Notes: a model not told the origin generated them from the letters alone. 64,000 bases of DNA from Acidobacteriota bacterium (GCA_003225315.1 QHZD01000023.1:26347-90346); one strand, 5' to 3'; numbered from the stretch's first letter, positions 38,301-47,601 are shown. Made by a program: numbers and translations.

Positions 38301-40966
38301 CGAATGTGACGGTCGTCGCGACATCGGTGGCCAATACAACGGTATCGGCGACAGCCGCAGTAGCCGTCACGCCTGCCATTGCTGTCTCCGTCTTACCGAC
38401 GAGTGCCAGCGTCAACGTAAACAAGACTCAGCAATTCACGGCGACAGTGACGAATGATGCGGGCAATAAGGGCGTGAATTGGACACTGACGCAGAGCGGG
38501 ACACCGTGCTCGCCGGGTTGCGGAACAATGAGTCCGGCAAGCACCGCGAGCGGTGTGGCCATGACTTATACCGCCCCATCCGCGGTGCCAAGCCCGGCGC
38601 AAGTGACAGTTACTGCGATCTCGGCGGCGGACACGACGAAATTCGCAGCCGCCACAGTGACCGTCACGCCTCCAATCGCTGTTTCCGTTTTACCGGCGAC
38701 TGCTAATGTGCCAGTGACAGGAACGCAGCAATTCACAGCGACAGTAACGAACGAAGCGGGCAATAAGGGAGTGAGTTGGACGCTGACACAGAGTGGGACA
38801 GTGTGCTCACCGGGTTGCGGGACCATTGCGCCAGCAACGACTCCTAGCGGGACTGCGGCAACGTACACGGCACCTGGAAGTGTTCCAGTGAACGCGGATG
38901 TGACCATCGTGGCCACTTCCGTAGCCGACACCACCGCTTCGGCCACCGCTACAGCAGCCATCAAAGGGGTGACAGTCTCCGTCGCGCCGACGACCACCAG
39001 CGTCAATGTGAACAAAACCCAACCATTCACGGCGACGGTGACAAATGACTCGAGCAACAAAGGCGTTTCCTGGACTCTTACGCAGAGCGGAACGGCATGC
39101 TCACCTTCGTGCGGCACGATTAATCCGGCAAATACAGCGAGCGGAGTATCCACAACCTACACCGCGCCGGCTAGTGTGCCGACACCCGCTCAGGTGACGC
39201 TAACTGCAACGTCCGTGGCCGATTCAACGAAATCTGCAGCCGCCACGGTGACGGTGACACCGCCCATTTCTGTCTCTGTGTCGCCAACTACGGCGAATGT
39301 CTTGCTCGGAACAACACAGCAGTTCACGGCAACAGTCTCCAACGATGCCAGCAATAGCGGCGTTTCCTGGTCCCTTATGCAGAACGGATCAAACTGCTCG
39401 CCCACATGCGGCACTCTTTCTTCGGCCAGCACTTCGAGCGGTACTGCCGTAACTTACACTGCCCCTGCCAGTATGCCCGCCCCGGCTGGTGTAACGATCG
39501 TCGCGACCGCCGTTGCTGATACCACAGAATCAATTTCGGCACTAATCGCTGTTACGGGTCCCTGTGGGACGGGGAACGAAGCTCTGCTGAAAGGCCAGTA
39601 CGCCTTCCTCTTGCGAGGCTTCGACGCTAATGGACCAGTAGGCATCGCCGGCAGCTTTGACGCAGACGGCGCCGGAAATATCGCGAAAACTGTCGGCCTG
39701 GAGGACATCAACAGATCTTCGGGTCCACAGACGAACTTGACTATCCTCTCGGCGGGGAGCTCCTATTCGGTCGGCTCCGATAATCGCGGGTGCATGACGC
39801 TGGTCAATTCCACGGGGACAACAACTACATTACGTTTCGCTTTGGGCTCCATCGCCGGCACTCCAGGAATTGCCAACAAAGGTTGGATTGAGGAATTTGA
39901 CGACGCCACGGGCACGGGAACGCGTGCTGCCGTCGGAGAGATCCGCTTGCAAGATCCCGCTTCGTTCTCGAACACTCAATTCTCGGGCCCTTATGCGTTT
40001 GGGTTTTACGGGCAGGATGGCGGAGGCGTTCGTTTTGCGGTTGCGGGAACCTTTACTCCCGATGGACTGCGTGCCATTACCGCTGGTGCTTTCGATTCTG
40101 ATGCAGGCGGCACTTTGAGCGCCAATACGCCGATTGCCGGCGCGAGCTACAGCGTCGGGCCCAATGGCCGCGGGACCATGTCGGTGGGCATCACTGTGGG
40201 CGGGACCAATCATCTCGCTATGTATATGATCAACAGCTCGGACGCATTTTTTGTAACCACCGATAGCCTTGCTCTCGCTCCGATTTTCAGCGGAGAGGCG
40301 CAGCGATCAGCCACAGCATTTACAACTTTATCCCTGAATGGCACGGCGGTCTTTCATCTCTCGGGCGATTCCAGCAACATGGGGCATGACGCAGTCCTTG
40401 CACTGGCCAGCGCGGACGGAACGGGGAATCTGACCTCATTCCACATATTTCAAAACATCGAAGGCATCTTCACCACGCAAACCGTAACCACTGGAACTTA
40501 CTCGGTGGCGCCGAATGGGCGCGTGACACTGAGCGGTGTGGGTCTCAATCCACCCCCGGTGCTTTACCTCAGCGCGCAGAATCAAGGCTTCGTCGTGGGC
40601 ACGGGGCCGTTCTCGGAGATCGGGAAGTTTGAGCAACAAACGGGAGGTCCGTTCAGCAATGCTTCTTTCTCCGGGGCCTACTTCTTTGGCACCGAGACCC
40701 CGCTAAGTCCTTTCGGCCTGGTGGAGACCGGCACACTCACCGCAGACAGCTCTACGGCAACGACCGCTGTCACATCGGACCAAGCGAACGACGGAAACGG
40801 CGTTCTCGTCCCCAATAGTACGTTCAACTACACCTTCGCGTTCGCACCGGATGGTACGGGCAACATCGGAGGTGGCACGACCACCACCATCTTGATTTCA
40901 CCAAGCAGATTGGTCTACATGCAAAATACGCAGCTCCCTCCGATAATTTTTGTCATCGAGAAGTAA
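35333..40966 (+). CDS. Giant lipoprotein with 14 tandem Ig-like repeats
   Basis: A 1,877-residue protein. It starts MKKAYLLLQCALPILAGC, with a clear lipobox (LAGC, Cys18), so it should be a lipoprotein of the outer membrane or surface. A Pro/Ala linker is followed by 14 Ig-like repeats of 98-99 residues (bacterial Ig type), each with QQFTATVTND, WTLTQ, CSPGCGTI and YTAP motifs; nearly all have a Cys pair (CxxxC) that may form a disulfide. About 460 C-terminal residues contain a different repeated module (YAFLLRGFDANG, YAFGFYGQDGGG, YFFGTETPLS). Such proteins are adhesins or cell-surface scaffolds. The ATG at 35333 is used because it begins the lipoprotein signal. It stands alone. Confidence 0.85.
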   Translation: MKKAYLLLQCALPILAGCAANSTPAPAPTPVSVLVTPSSTTVAPGTSAQLTASVTGDSAGKGVSWTVTCSTQQCGSVSPASTPSGVPTTYTAPSPPSTSLTVTITAASVADGSKAASAIITVPAIQVAINPASVSVATLGTQQFTATVMNDPNNKGVSWSLTQGGANCSPGCGTIAPATTPSGNAATYTAPSTVPRNPNVTVVTTSMANTAVSATATITVTTGVGVSVSPGAANVSVNATQQFTATVTNDPSNKGVNWTLSQSGTPCSPGCGTISPASTASGAATTYTAPSAVPIPAQVTVSAISVADITKSATATVTVLPPIAVSISPTTANVSVNAMQQFTATVTNDPNNKGVSWTLTQSGTPCSPGCGTISPVNTASGAATTYTAPSVVPANPNVTIVATSVANTAVSATAAVTVTPGVGVSVSPATANVNANATQQFTATVTNDPSSRGVSWTLTQGGAVCSPGCGTIAPATTASGSPASYTAPSTIPANPNVTVVATSVADTTKSATAAVTVTAAVGVSVSPATASVGVTGTQQFTATVTNDPSNKGVSWTLMQSATPCSPGCGTISPVNTGSGVATTYTAPSAVPTPAQVTVTATSVADTTKFAAATVTVAPPIGVTVSPSSASVSVNATQQFTATVTNDPSNKGVNWTLTQSGIPCSPGCGTITPASTASGAATTYTAPSAVPSPAQITINAISVADTTKSATATVTVMPPIAVSVSPTTANVTVNTTQQFTAAVTNDPSNKGVNWTLTQGGTPCSPSCGTIAPATTSSGSAATYTAPGTVPANPNVSVVATSAADATKSATATATVTPPIAVSVSPTTANVDVTKTQQFTATVTNDPSNKGVNWTLTQSGTPCSPGCGTISPVNTASGAGTTYTAPSAVPSPAQVTVTAISAADTTKSALATVTVTVPIAVSVSPATANVTANTTQQFTATVTNDPSNKGVSWMLTQGGAVCSPNCGTIAPATTASGSPASYTAPATAPANPNVTVVATSVANTTVSATAAVAVTPAIAVSVLPTSASVNVNKTQQFTATVTNDAGNKGVNWTLTQSGTPCSPGCGTMSPASTASGVAMTYTAPSAVPSPAQVTVTAISAADTTKFAAATVTVTPPIAVSVLPATANVPVTGTQQFTATVTNEAGNKGVSWTLTQSGTVCSPGCGTIAPATTPSGTAATYTAPGSVPVNADVTIVATSVADTTASATATAAIKGVTVSVAPTTTSVNVNKTQPFTATVTNDSSNKGVSWTLTQSGTACSPSCGTINPANTASGVSTTYTAPASVPTPAQVTLTATSVADSTKSAAATVTVTPPISVSVSPTTANVLLGTTQQFTATVSNDASNSGVSWSLMQNGSNCSPTCGTLSSASTSSGTAVTYTAPASMPAPAGVTIVATAVADTTESISALIAVTGPCGTGNEALLKGQYAFLLRGFDANGPVGIAGSFDADGAGNIAKTVGLEDINRSSGPQTNLTILSAGSSYSVGSDNRGCMTLVNSTGTTTTLRFALGSIAGTPGIANKGWIEEFDDATGTGTRAAVGEIRLQDPASFSNTQFSGPYAFGFYGQDGGGVRFAVAGTFTPDGLRAITAGAFDSDAGGTLSANTPIAGASYSVGPNGRGTMSVGITVGGTNHLAMYMINSSDAFFVTTDSLALAPIFSGEAQRSATAFTTLSLNGTAVFHLSGDSSNMGHDAVLALASADGTGNLTSFHIFQNIEGIFTTQTVTTGTYSVAPNGRVTLSGVGLNPPPVLYLSAQNQGFVVGTGPFSEIGKFEQQTGGPFSNASFSGAYFFGTETPLSPFGLVETGTLTADSSTATTAVTSDQANDGNGVLVPNSTFNYTFAFAPDGTGNIGGGTTTTILISPSRLVYMQNTQLPPIIFVIEK
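35423..39559 (+). repeat. 14 tandem repeats of about 297 bp
   Basis: The repeats run from VSVLVTPSS to LIAVTG. A typical unit is 99 codons, and equivalent positions recur at exactly 594 bases over two units (for example 36002 and 36596). Units fall into two sorts: one with GTISP and PxPAQVTV, the other with GTIAP and PANPNVTV, which alternate over part of the array. The end units are the most divergent, the middle units the most alike at DNA level, as expected from unequal crossing-over. Confidence 0.9.
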
Positions 40967-40995
40967 ACTACGCCGTTCAAGACACGTCTAGAGAG

Positions 40996-41030
40996 GGCCG
41001 GTCGCCAAGCACCGGTCTTCTTTTCTTTTT
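40996..41030 (+). terminator. Intrinsic terminator after the Ig-repeat gene
   Basis: GGCCGGT (40996-41002) pairs with ACCGGTC (41011-41017), allowing one G-T pair, around an 8-base loop. It is followed by a T-rich tract, TTCTTTTCTTTTT. Confidence 0.65.
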
Positions 41031-41145
41031 GGCTTGATGATTTGACACTAAAGCTGCGGCTCGCTACTTTTGAACTCTTCTCCGGCAAGAGAATCGCGCT
41101 TTTTGGCGCGTCCGGCTGATTGGAATCGGGATCAGAAAGGAATAA

Positions 41146-42735
41146 ATGAAAGTTATCGTAGCGGATAAGATCAGCGATCGGGGCGTGCAACTGCTGAAAG
41201 AGCAGCCGGGCTGGAACGTCGTGCTGGCGACCAAAGATTCACTGAACGCGGAGATCGCCGATGCGGACGCGTTGATTGTGCGCAGCGCGACGAAAGTCAA
41301 CGTGGAATTGCTGGACCGAGGGAAAAAATTGCGCGCCGTAGGCCGGGCAGGCGTGGGTGTTGACAACATCGACCTGGATGAGGCCACGAAGCGCGGCGTT
41401 CTGGTGATGAGCACACCTGGAGGAAGTTCCGTCAGTGTTGCCGAGCATACTTTTGCTCTGCTGCTGGCATTGGTTCGCCAGCTTCCAAGATTTGATGCGG
41501 CCATGCGCGAAGGCCGCTGGGAAAAATCATCCTCGGGCGCCGAAGTGCGCGGCAAAACTTTGGGTCTTGTCGGTCTCGGGCGCATCGGCAGCGAAGTGGC
41601 GTCGCGGGCGGAAGCATTCGATATGCGCGTCGTTGCATACGATCCATTCATCAGCGAAGCGGCAGCGCGGGAACTGTCCGTGGAACTCGTGCCGCTCGAG
41701 CAACTTCTGGCGGAATGTGATTTTATTTCGCTGCACACGGCCGTTAGCCCGCAAACGCGGGACATGATCAACGCCGGATCCATTGCGAAAATGAAAAAGG
41801 GCGTGCGCATTATCAATGCGGCGCGCGGAGAGCTGATCAACGAGGCGGATCTGGCGGCGGCGATCAAGAGCGGCCACGTCGCGGGAGCCGCGCTCGATGT
41901 CTTTGCGGAAGAGCCGCCGAAAAATTGTCCGTTGATCGGGCTTCCGAACGTAATCACCACACCGCACGTAGCAGGCTCCACGGCGGAGGCGCAAGAAGAG
42001 CTGGGTACACAGGTTGCGTTACAGATCCGGGATTATCTTGTGGAAGGAGTGATTCGCAACGCCGTGAACCTGCCGGCGCTTTCGCCGGACCAATATCGGC
42101 GCGTGAGACCGTATCTGGAATTGGCGGAGCGGCTTGGGTCGCTGGTTTCGCAAGCGGCAGGGACGCGGCCGGCGCGGATTCGTATTCGGTATGCGGGCGA
42201 AGTGGCTGAGGTAGGAACCCATCTCCTTCGCAGCGCCGTGCTTGCAGGTGTGCTTAACGCAGTGCTGGACGAAAAGGTGAACGTGGTCAATGCGCCGGCT
42301 GTGGCGGCGGCAAGAGGCCTGACCGTGGAGGAGGAGACTCGAAGACGCGAGCATGGCTTTTCAAACACTCTGGAAGTCTCCGCGCTGCCCGAAAAAACCG
42401 GAGCGGCACAAGGTTTTACCGCGGAAGGCACGGTCCTGCACGACGGCTCGCCGCGTGTACTGCAGATCGAAGGAATTCCCCTCGAAGCGCAACTCGAGGG
42501 GACAATCCTTTATTTGAGAAACCGTGACGAGCCTGGAGTCATTGGCCAGATCGGAACGACGCTTGGCAAGCTTGGTGTCAACATCGCCACGTTTGCTCTT
42601 GGACGACGGGAGGCGCAACGCGGCGCGGACGCTGTCTCGCTTGTGCGAGTGGACGGGAAAGTGTCGTCAGTCATTCTCGAGCCGATTCGGGCGATTCCCG
42701 CCATCACTGAGGCTAAGCTCTTGCATCTCAATTGA
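41146..42735 (+). CDS. serA: D-3-phosphoglycerate dehydrogenase
   Basis: A 529-residue, four-domain SerA of the long type. Substrate and NAD domains: GRAGVGVDNIDLDEA, AEHTFALLLALVRQLP, the NAD motif LGLVGLGRIGSEVASRA, and catalytic Arg (NAARGELIN), Glu (FAEEPP) and His (TTPHVAGST). After residue 310 follows an ASB (allosteric substrate-binding) domain and a C-terminal ACT domain (LRNRDEPGVIGQIGTTLGKLGVNIATFALGR), the usual serine sensor. It makes 3-phosphohydroxypyruvate, the first step of serine synthesis. AAAGGA lies before the ATG. No serB or serC is next to it. Confidence 0.96.
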   Translation: MKVIVADKISDRGVQLLKEQPGWNVVLATKDSLNAEIADADALIVRSATKVNVELLDRGKKLRAVGRAGVGVDNIDLDEATKRGVLVMSTPGGSSVSVAEHTFALLLALVRQLPRFDAAMREGRWEKSSSGAEVRGKTLGLVGLGRIGSEVASRAEAFDMRVVAYDPFISEAAARELSVELVPLEQLLAECDFISLHTAVSPQTRDMINAGSIAKMKKGVRIINAARGELINEADLAAAIKSGHVAGAALDVFAEEPPKNCPLIGLPNVITTPHVAGSTAEAQEELGTQVALQIRDYLVEGVIRNAVNLPALSPDQYRRVRPYLELAERLGSLVSQAAGTRPARIRIRYAGEVAEVGTHLLRSAVLAGVLNAVLDEKVNVVNAPAVAAARGLTVEEETRRREHGFSNTLEVSALPEKTGAAQGFTAEGTVLHDGSPRVLQIEGIPLEAQLEGTILYLRNRDEPGVIGQIGTTLGKLGVNIATFALGRREAQRGADAVSLVRVDGKVSSVILEPIRAIPAITEAKLLHLN

Positions 42736-43468
42736 TTTCTATAAGTTAGGCCCGCGGCCGCCGCATGTTGCCGAAACCTCAAGAGTAAGAGTCTGCTTAG
42801 ATTTTGACGAAGGCGCACCCCCCACCCCCCTGTTTTTCGCAAAGAGTGCGGATCTATCTGATTTCAAAAGGTTTGCTTGTTTGTGGTCGCGCCAAAGAGT
42901 GCGTAAATGCTTGATTCTAAAGGGCTGAATTTCCGCAGAAGTGCGCATTATTGCAAAAGAGTGCGCAATCGTAGGGAAAAAAACGCGTTAAGGCAGAAGA
43001 GAAGCCAGAGAAATCCGATCAGTTCGCGGGGGAGAGGATGCTGCAAGGCTAAACGCAATCTTGCTTAACAAAAAGTATGCGCTCAAACAAGAAAATGTCA
43101 AAGGAAAAGATGGTAGAGGTGGAGAGCGGGCCGAAGGCCGCAAGAGGTATGGAATCGCCCCGGAAACGGAGCGCAGAACTGCCCGATTCCCCCGGCTTGA
43201 AGGCCGGAATCCGATTCGAGCTGCGGCGGCGCGTAAAAAACGCTGGATGGAATCGAAACAACTTGACTTGACATCCTTAGGCATCCTGGGCTAAAAGCTA
43301 GCTCAACGGTAGCTTATGTCGAGCGGTGGGTGAGGTTGCCCGGGGCTCATTGACATTATCCCTTGAAGGTCTTGAGTCGGCGGCGAGTCGGCGCCACTTC
43401 TCATTTTCCGGCACCTTCCTTTTGAGTTTGGTTCGATCTTCAATTTATGGTGCGCGAAGGGGGAGTGT
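42736..43468. other. Gene-free stretch with repeat-like non-coding module (copy B)
   Basis: There are 733 bases without a credible gene. The first half holds a C-run split by one A (42818-42830), three copies of AAAGAGTGCG (near 42842, 42893 and 42956) and a TTGATTCTAAAGGG motif (42911-42924). On the minus strand these follow a promoter-like pair at 43072-43101. The second half is the leader of the receptor gene; TTGACA hexamers at 43268-43273 and 43350-43355 could be -35 boxes, the first with CTAAAA 17 bases on. Confidence 0.5.
43072..43101 (-). promoter_or_regulatory. Promoter-like element of copy B
   Basis: TTGACA (43101-43096) and TACTTT (43077-43072) are separated by 18 bases on the minus strand. 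As in copy A, it points into a gene-free stretch that ends with a TTAGAATCAA-type motif and a G-run. Confidence 0.4.
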
Positions 43469-46400
43469 ATGCATTCACATTCAATGAAGCGCAATTTTCT
43501 GGTGGGCTTTGTCGTTCTTGTTTTCGCGACGGCGTGCGCCTGGGCACAGACGGGAACGACATCGTTGCGGGGCACGATTACTGATAAGTCTGGCGCGGCG
43601 ATCGGCAACGCGAAGGTCAATTTGGCGAACGCTGCCCAAGCTGTGCACCGGGAGACAACCACGGGCCAGGGAGGAGAATATGAATTTCTCGTCTTGCCTC
43701 CTGGCATTTACTCGGTCACAGTCGAGAAGACCGGATTTCGCAAATTTGAGCAGAAAACCATCCAGCTGCTGGTGAACTCACCAGCAACCGTGAACGCCAC
43801 GCTGGAAGTCGGCTCGACGACCGAGACGATTGAAGTGTCGGCACAGGCCGTGGCCCTGAACACGACTGATGCATCGCTCGGTACCGCATTTAACGAACAC
43901 CAGGTGAAAGAATTGCCGATGGAAGGACGCAACGTTCCCGACCTGCTATCACTCCAAGCTGGGGTGGTATACACAGGGAATCGCGCGGATATCAACGCCG
44001 ATGTAGACACGCGTAGCGGCTCCGTGAATGGTGCACGCAGCGACCAGAGCAACATCACGCTGGATGGCGTGGACGTGAACACGTCGGGAGGTTACGCCTT
44101 CACGGCGGCCCTGCCGGTCACGCTGGACTCTGTACAAGAATTTCGCGTAACAACAACAAACTACAACGCCGACCAAGGGGCGTCGTCGGGTGGGCAGGTA
44201 TCGCTCGTCACCAAGAGCGGTTCCAATCAGTTTCACGGCTCGGCGTACGAGTACAATCGCAACACCTACACCAGCGCTAACGATTATTTCATCAAGCAGG
44301 CACAACTCCAGAATGGCGAGCCAAACAAACCTCCTAAGTTGATTCGCAACATATTTGGCGGGTCCCTAAGCGGCCCGCTAGTGAAGAACCGATTTTTCTT
44401 CTTCTTGAATTATGAGGAGGCACGCCAGCGCGAGGAAAACGCCGCGCTGCGGATTGTTCCGACAGCCTCCTTGCGTGACGGCGCGGTCCTGTATCCCTGC
44501 GATGATCCCAGCTCATGCCCGGGAGGCAGCGTACAGGGCCTGAGCGGCGCCAGCTACACAGTTCCAGCAGGTTCTGCGGGGCTTTCTCCAGCCGATCTCG
44601 CGACCATGGATCCTCTGCATGTGGGTCCGAATTCGGCAATGATTGCCTACTTCAAGACTTTTCCTCTGCCGAATGACAACACTCAGGGTGACGGACTTGG
44701 TTACGACTATTCGGGCTTCCGATTTAGGGGGCCGATCCAAAAGAACTACAGGTATTACATCGCGCGAGGCGATTACAAACTTACATCCAACGGAAATCAT
44801 TCGATATTTTGGCGTGGTGCGCTGTCCAACTATGCGAGTCTCGGAGTCCCCTCTTACCCGGGAAAGACACCCGAGCATAGTATCATAAACTTCAATAAGG
44901 GTTTTGCCGTGGGATATACGGGGATTCTGCATTCTACCTTGGTTAACAATTTCCGCTGGGGCTTCACGCGGGAGAGCATCGGCGATGTTGGCGACTCCAA
45001 CGAACAGTGGATTTTCTTCCGGGGAATAAGCCAGCGCATCACGCGAACACGTTCCTTCCAGCGCCCATTGCACAACTTTTCGGATGATCTTTCCTGGGTT
45101 AGAGGCAAGCATACTTTTCAGTTTGGCGGCAGCCTGGCGTTTATCCGGAACCCACGAAACTTTACTACAGGCTCCTTCAGCGACGGCGTGACCAATGCGT
45201 CGTGGCTGGACAACGCCGCAATCGCGGGAACGAACAGTTTTCTTGATCCCGGATGCACTGCCGCAGTGAACGCGAGTTGCACGTGGAATTTCCCCGCGGT
45301 CAGCGCAGATTTCGCGAATTCATACGATTTTCCAGTGATTGCATTGACAGGGATTGTGACGGAAGTGGATGCCTCCTATAACTATCTGAAAGACGGCAGC
45401 GTGCTTCCGCAGGGGGCACCCGTACAAAGGCACTTCGGGGCCGACGGCTACGAAATGTATATACAGGATTCGTGGAAGATCACGCCGAATTTCACGATGA
45501 CCTACGGCTTGCGGTATTCCTTGTTTTCGCCACCGTGGGAGACCAAAGGTCTGCAGGTCGCGCCAAACTTCAGTCTCGGCGGCTGGTTGCTACAGCGTGG
45601 AAAAAATATGGCCCAGGGAATCCCGGCGAGCCAGGATAAGCTCGTCCAATTCGATTTGGCCGGTCCGGCGAATGGCGGCAAAAAGGGCTACTACGACTGG
45701 GATTATCATAATTTTGGCCCTCGGCTCGCCTTTGCCTATACGCCAAGGCCGCATTCGGGCCTCTTCAAGTCGCTTTTTGGGGAAGGAGACAAGACGACGA
45801 TCCGGGCGGGCTTTTCAATTATCTACGACCGGATTGGAGGAGGATTGCTGAACACCTTTGACCAAAATGGTTCATTCGGCCTATCCACTGGACTAACGAA
45901 TCCGGCAGGCGTCGAAAGCCTGTCCTGCGCCCCACGATTGACGGATGTTCACGTCATCCCGGCGAATGCAATCAATAATCCCGCAGCGGGTTGCGACGGA
46001 CATCAACTCCTCCTTCCGGCACCTCCGGGGAAGTTCCCCCAAACCTTTCCCAGCACGCTTGATACAGGCGGGTTCGCAATTGCCTGGGGTCTCGATGACA
46101 CCATCAAAACTCCGTACTCCTACGCAATGGACTTCTCGGTCGGCCGTGACTTGGGCAAGGGTTTTTCGATGGAGGTTTCGTATGTGGGTCGCCTTTCGCA
46201 CAGGCTGCTAATCCAGGAAGATGTGGCGATGCCTTCGGACCTCGTGGATCCTGCGTCAAAGACTGACTATTTCGCAGCGACTACGGCACTGGCCAAGGTC
46301 TACCGGACGGGGCTGGATTCTCTAAGCTTCAACTCCTCCATGGTACCGACGAACGTAGCTCAGTATTGGCAGAACATGCTTCAACCCCTTGCGTCGGGTG

Positions 46401-47416
46401 ATCAATACCGTATCCGAAGGTGTACTCCCGGCAACGCCGTGAAGTTTACCTCCGATCCGGTTGTGGCCGCTTATGACCTTTTCTGCGGATTCAACCAAAA
46501 CGAGACAACGGCGCTCTTTATTCTGGACCTGCTCGGCATACGAAGTGCTTCGGGAACTCTTTATTTCCCGAAGGGTGGTCCGAACTCCTTCTTTAACCCG
46601 CAGTACTCATCGCTGTACGCGTGGCGGTCAGCGTCCAACGGGAACTATCACGCGATGCAGGTGAACTTGCGGCATCGGATGGAACACGGCGTGCAGTTTG
46701 ACTTCAACTACACATTCTCGAAGTCGATTGACCTGGCCTCGGACGCGGAACGTATTGGAGCGTGGAGCGGGCTGGGGGGGCAGATCATTAATTCATGGTC
46801 GCCGAAGCAACTCCGGGCAGTCTCTGACTACGACGCGACACACCAATTCAACGCCAACTGGATCATTGAACTTCCTTTCGGCAAAGGTAGGTCTCTGGGA
46901 AGAAACGCCGGTGGGGCTTTGGACGCGATCATCGGTGGGTGGCAGATCTCGGGTCTATACCGCTGGACTTCGGCTTTTCCGTTCAACGTGTCTAATGGCT
47001 TCCAATGGCCGACGAACTGGCAGCTTGGTGGACAGGCGGTACTGACGGGCAAGGTGCACACGGGGGTGTTCAAGCAGCCAGACGGAAGTGTAAACGTCTT
47101 TGGAGAAGGGGCGGGACCCAGCGGCGCTATCACTCAGTTCCGTTCGCCGTTCCCCGGCGAAGCCGGAGCTCGCAACCAGGTCCGGGGAGATGGTTTCTTC
47201 GGCGTCGATCTAGGGCTCAGCAAACGGTGGAGGATGCCGTGGTCGGAAGGGCATAGTCTGCAATTCCGCTGGGAAGTTTTCAACGTTACCAACGCTACGA
47301 AATTTGACTCGCAGTCCATCGCGCCGGAACTGGATATTTCCGGTTCGTTCGGGAACTACGGTGGCTTGCTGACCAACCCGCGCGTGATGCAGTTCGCATT
47401 GCGGTACGAATTCTAG
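43469..47416 (+). CDS. Oar-type TonB-dependent receptor with carboxypeptidase-regulatory-like domain
   Basis: A 1,315-residue outer-membrane protein. It has a signal peptide (residues about 1-27, ending CAWAQ), then a carboxypeptidase-regulatory-like Ig domain (TSLRGTITDKSGAAIGNAKVNLAN through YSVTVEKTGFRKFEQ). Next come a plug region (PMEGRNVPDLLSLQAGV, NGARSDQSNITLDGVDVN) and a large beta-barrel with many aromatic-rich strands; the final strand ends RVMQFALRYEF, with the terminal Phe typical of barrels. Oar-like receptors in Acidobacteriota probably import carbohydrate or peptide fragments. GGGGGAG lies before the ATG. The neighbours give no clue to its substrate. A strong terminator follows. 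Confidence 0.92.
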   Translation: MHSHSMKRNFLVGFVVLVFATACAWAQTGTTSLRGTITDKSGAAIGNAKVNLANAAQAVHRETTTGQGGEYEFLVLPPGIYSVTVEKTGFRKFEQKTIQLLVNSPATVNATLEVGSTTETIEVSAQAVALNTTDASLGTAFNEHQVKELPMEGRNVPDLLSLQAGVVYTGNRADINADVDTRSGSVNGARSDQSNITLDGVDVNTSGGYAFTAALPVTLDSVQEFRVTTTNYNADQGASSGGQVSLVTKSGSNQFHGSAYEYNRNTYTSANDYFIKQAQLQNGEPNKPPKLIRNIFGGSLSGPLVKNRFFFFLNYEEARQREENAALRIVPTASLRDGAVLYPCDDPSSCPGGSVQGLSGASYTVPAGSAGLSPADLATMDPLHVGPNSAMIAYFKTFPLPNDNTQGDGLGYDYSGFRFRGPIQKNYRYYIARGDYKLTSNGNHSIFWRGALSNYASLGVPSYPGKTPEHSIINFNKGFAVGYTGILHSTLVNNFRWGFTRESIGDVGDSNEQWIFFRGISQRITRTRSFQRPLHNFSDDLSWVRGKHTFQFGGSLAFIRNPRNFTTGSFSDGVTNASWLDNAAIAGTNSFLDPGCTAAVNASCTWNFPAVSADFANSYDFPVIALTGIVTEVDASYNYLKDGSVLPQGAPVQRHFGADGYEMYIQDSWKITPNFTMTYGLRYSLFSPPWETKGLQVAPNFSLGGWLLQRGKNMAQGIPASQDKLVQFDLAGPANGGKKGYYDWDYHNFGPRLAFAYTPRPHSGLFKSLFGEGDKTTIRAGFSIIYDRIGGGLLNTFDQNGSFGLSTGLTNPAGVESLSCAPRLTDVHVIPANAINNPAAGCDGHQLLLPAPPGKFPQTFPSTLDTGGFAIAWGLDDTIKTPYSYAMDFSVGRDLGKGFSMEVSYVGRLSHRLLIQEDVAMPSDLVDPASKTDYFAATTALAKVYRTGLDSLSFNSSMVPTNVAQYWQNMLQPLASGDQYRIRRCTPGNAVKFTSDPVVAAYDLFCGFNQNETTALFILDLLGIRSASGTLYFPKGGPNSFFNPQYSSLYAWRSASNGNYHAMQVNLRHRMEHGVQFDFNYTFSKSIDLASDAERIGAWSGLGGQIINSWSPKQLRAVSDYDATHQFNANWIIELPFGKGRSLGRNAGGALDAIIGGWQISGLYRWTSAFPFNVSNGFQWPTNWQLGGQAVLTGKVHTGVFKQPDGSVNVFGEGAGPSGAITQFRSPFPGEAGARNQVRGDGFFGVDLGLSKRWRMPWSEGHSLQFRWEVFNVTNATKFDSQSIAPELDISGSFGNYGGLLTNPRVMQFALRYEF

Positions 47417-47433
47417 TCGCAACACTACATCTG

Positions 47434-47448
47434 GCGGGATAAACCCGC
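47434..47448 (+). repeat. Short palindrome after the receptor gene
   Basis: GCGGG and CCCGC flank ATAAA, followed by GCTAC. It resembles a short dispersed palindromic repeat and is separate from the terminator 14 bases on. Confidence 0.4.
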
Positions 47449-47461
47449 GCTACAAGGACCG

Positions 47462-47500
47462 CCGCCGGGGAGCGAAAGTTCTCCGGCGGTGTTTTTTTTT
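47462..47500 (+). terminator. Strong intrinsic terminator of the receptor gene
   Basis: CCGCCGGGGAG (47462-47472) pairs with CTCCGGCGG (47481-47489) with a one-base bulge, closed by a loop of about 8 bases. A run of nine T follows at 47492-47500. Confidence 0.85.
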
Positions 47501-47601
47501 GCAACTTATGGAGGATGCCTCAAAGAGTTTGGCAAATTCATTTATATGAGACAGGCATCCGCATTCTTCCTTGTAAGGAAGGGAGAGGCGGAGAAATGGA
47601 G

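Noticed and set aside
35755..39432. A series of long open frames on the minus strand opposite the Ig-repeat array, themselves repetitive and Val/Cys-rich
   Set aside because: They are mirror images of the repeats: the biased composition of the lipoprotein gene keeps the antisense frames free of stops. They have no ribosome binding sites and no family resemblance.
35423..39559. The regular 297-bp array as a possible CRISPR or satellite
   Set aside because: The repeat period is a whole number of codons, the frame is open throughout and each unit is an Ig-like domain; there are no spacers.
42988..43284. Small open frames on both strands in the leader of the first receptor gene
   Set aside because: No ribosome binding site, no domain, low-complexity composition; the stretch is better explained as non-coding.
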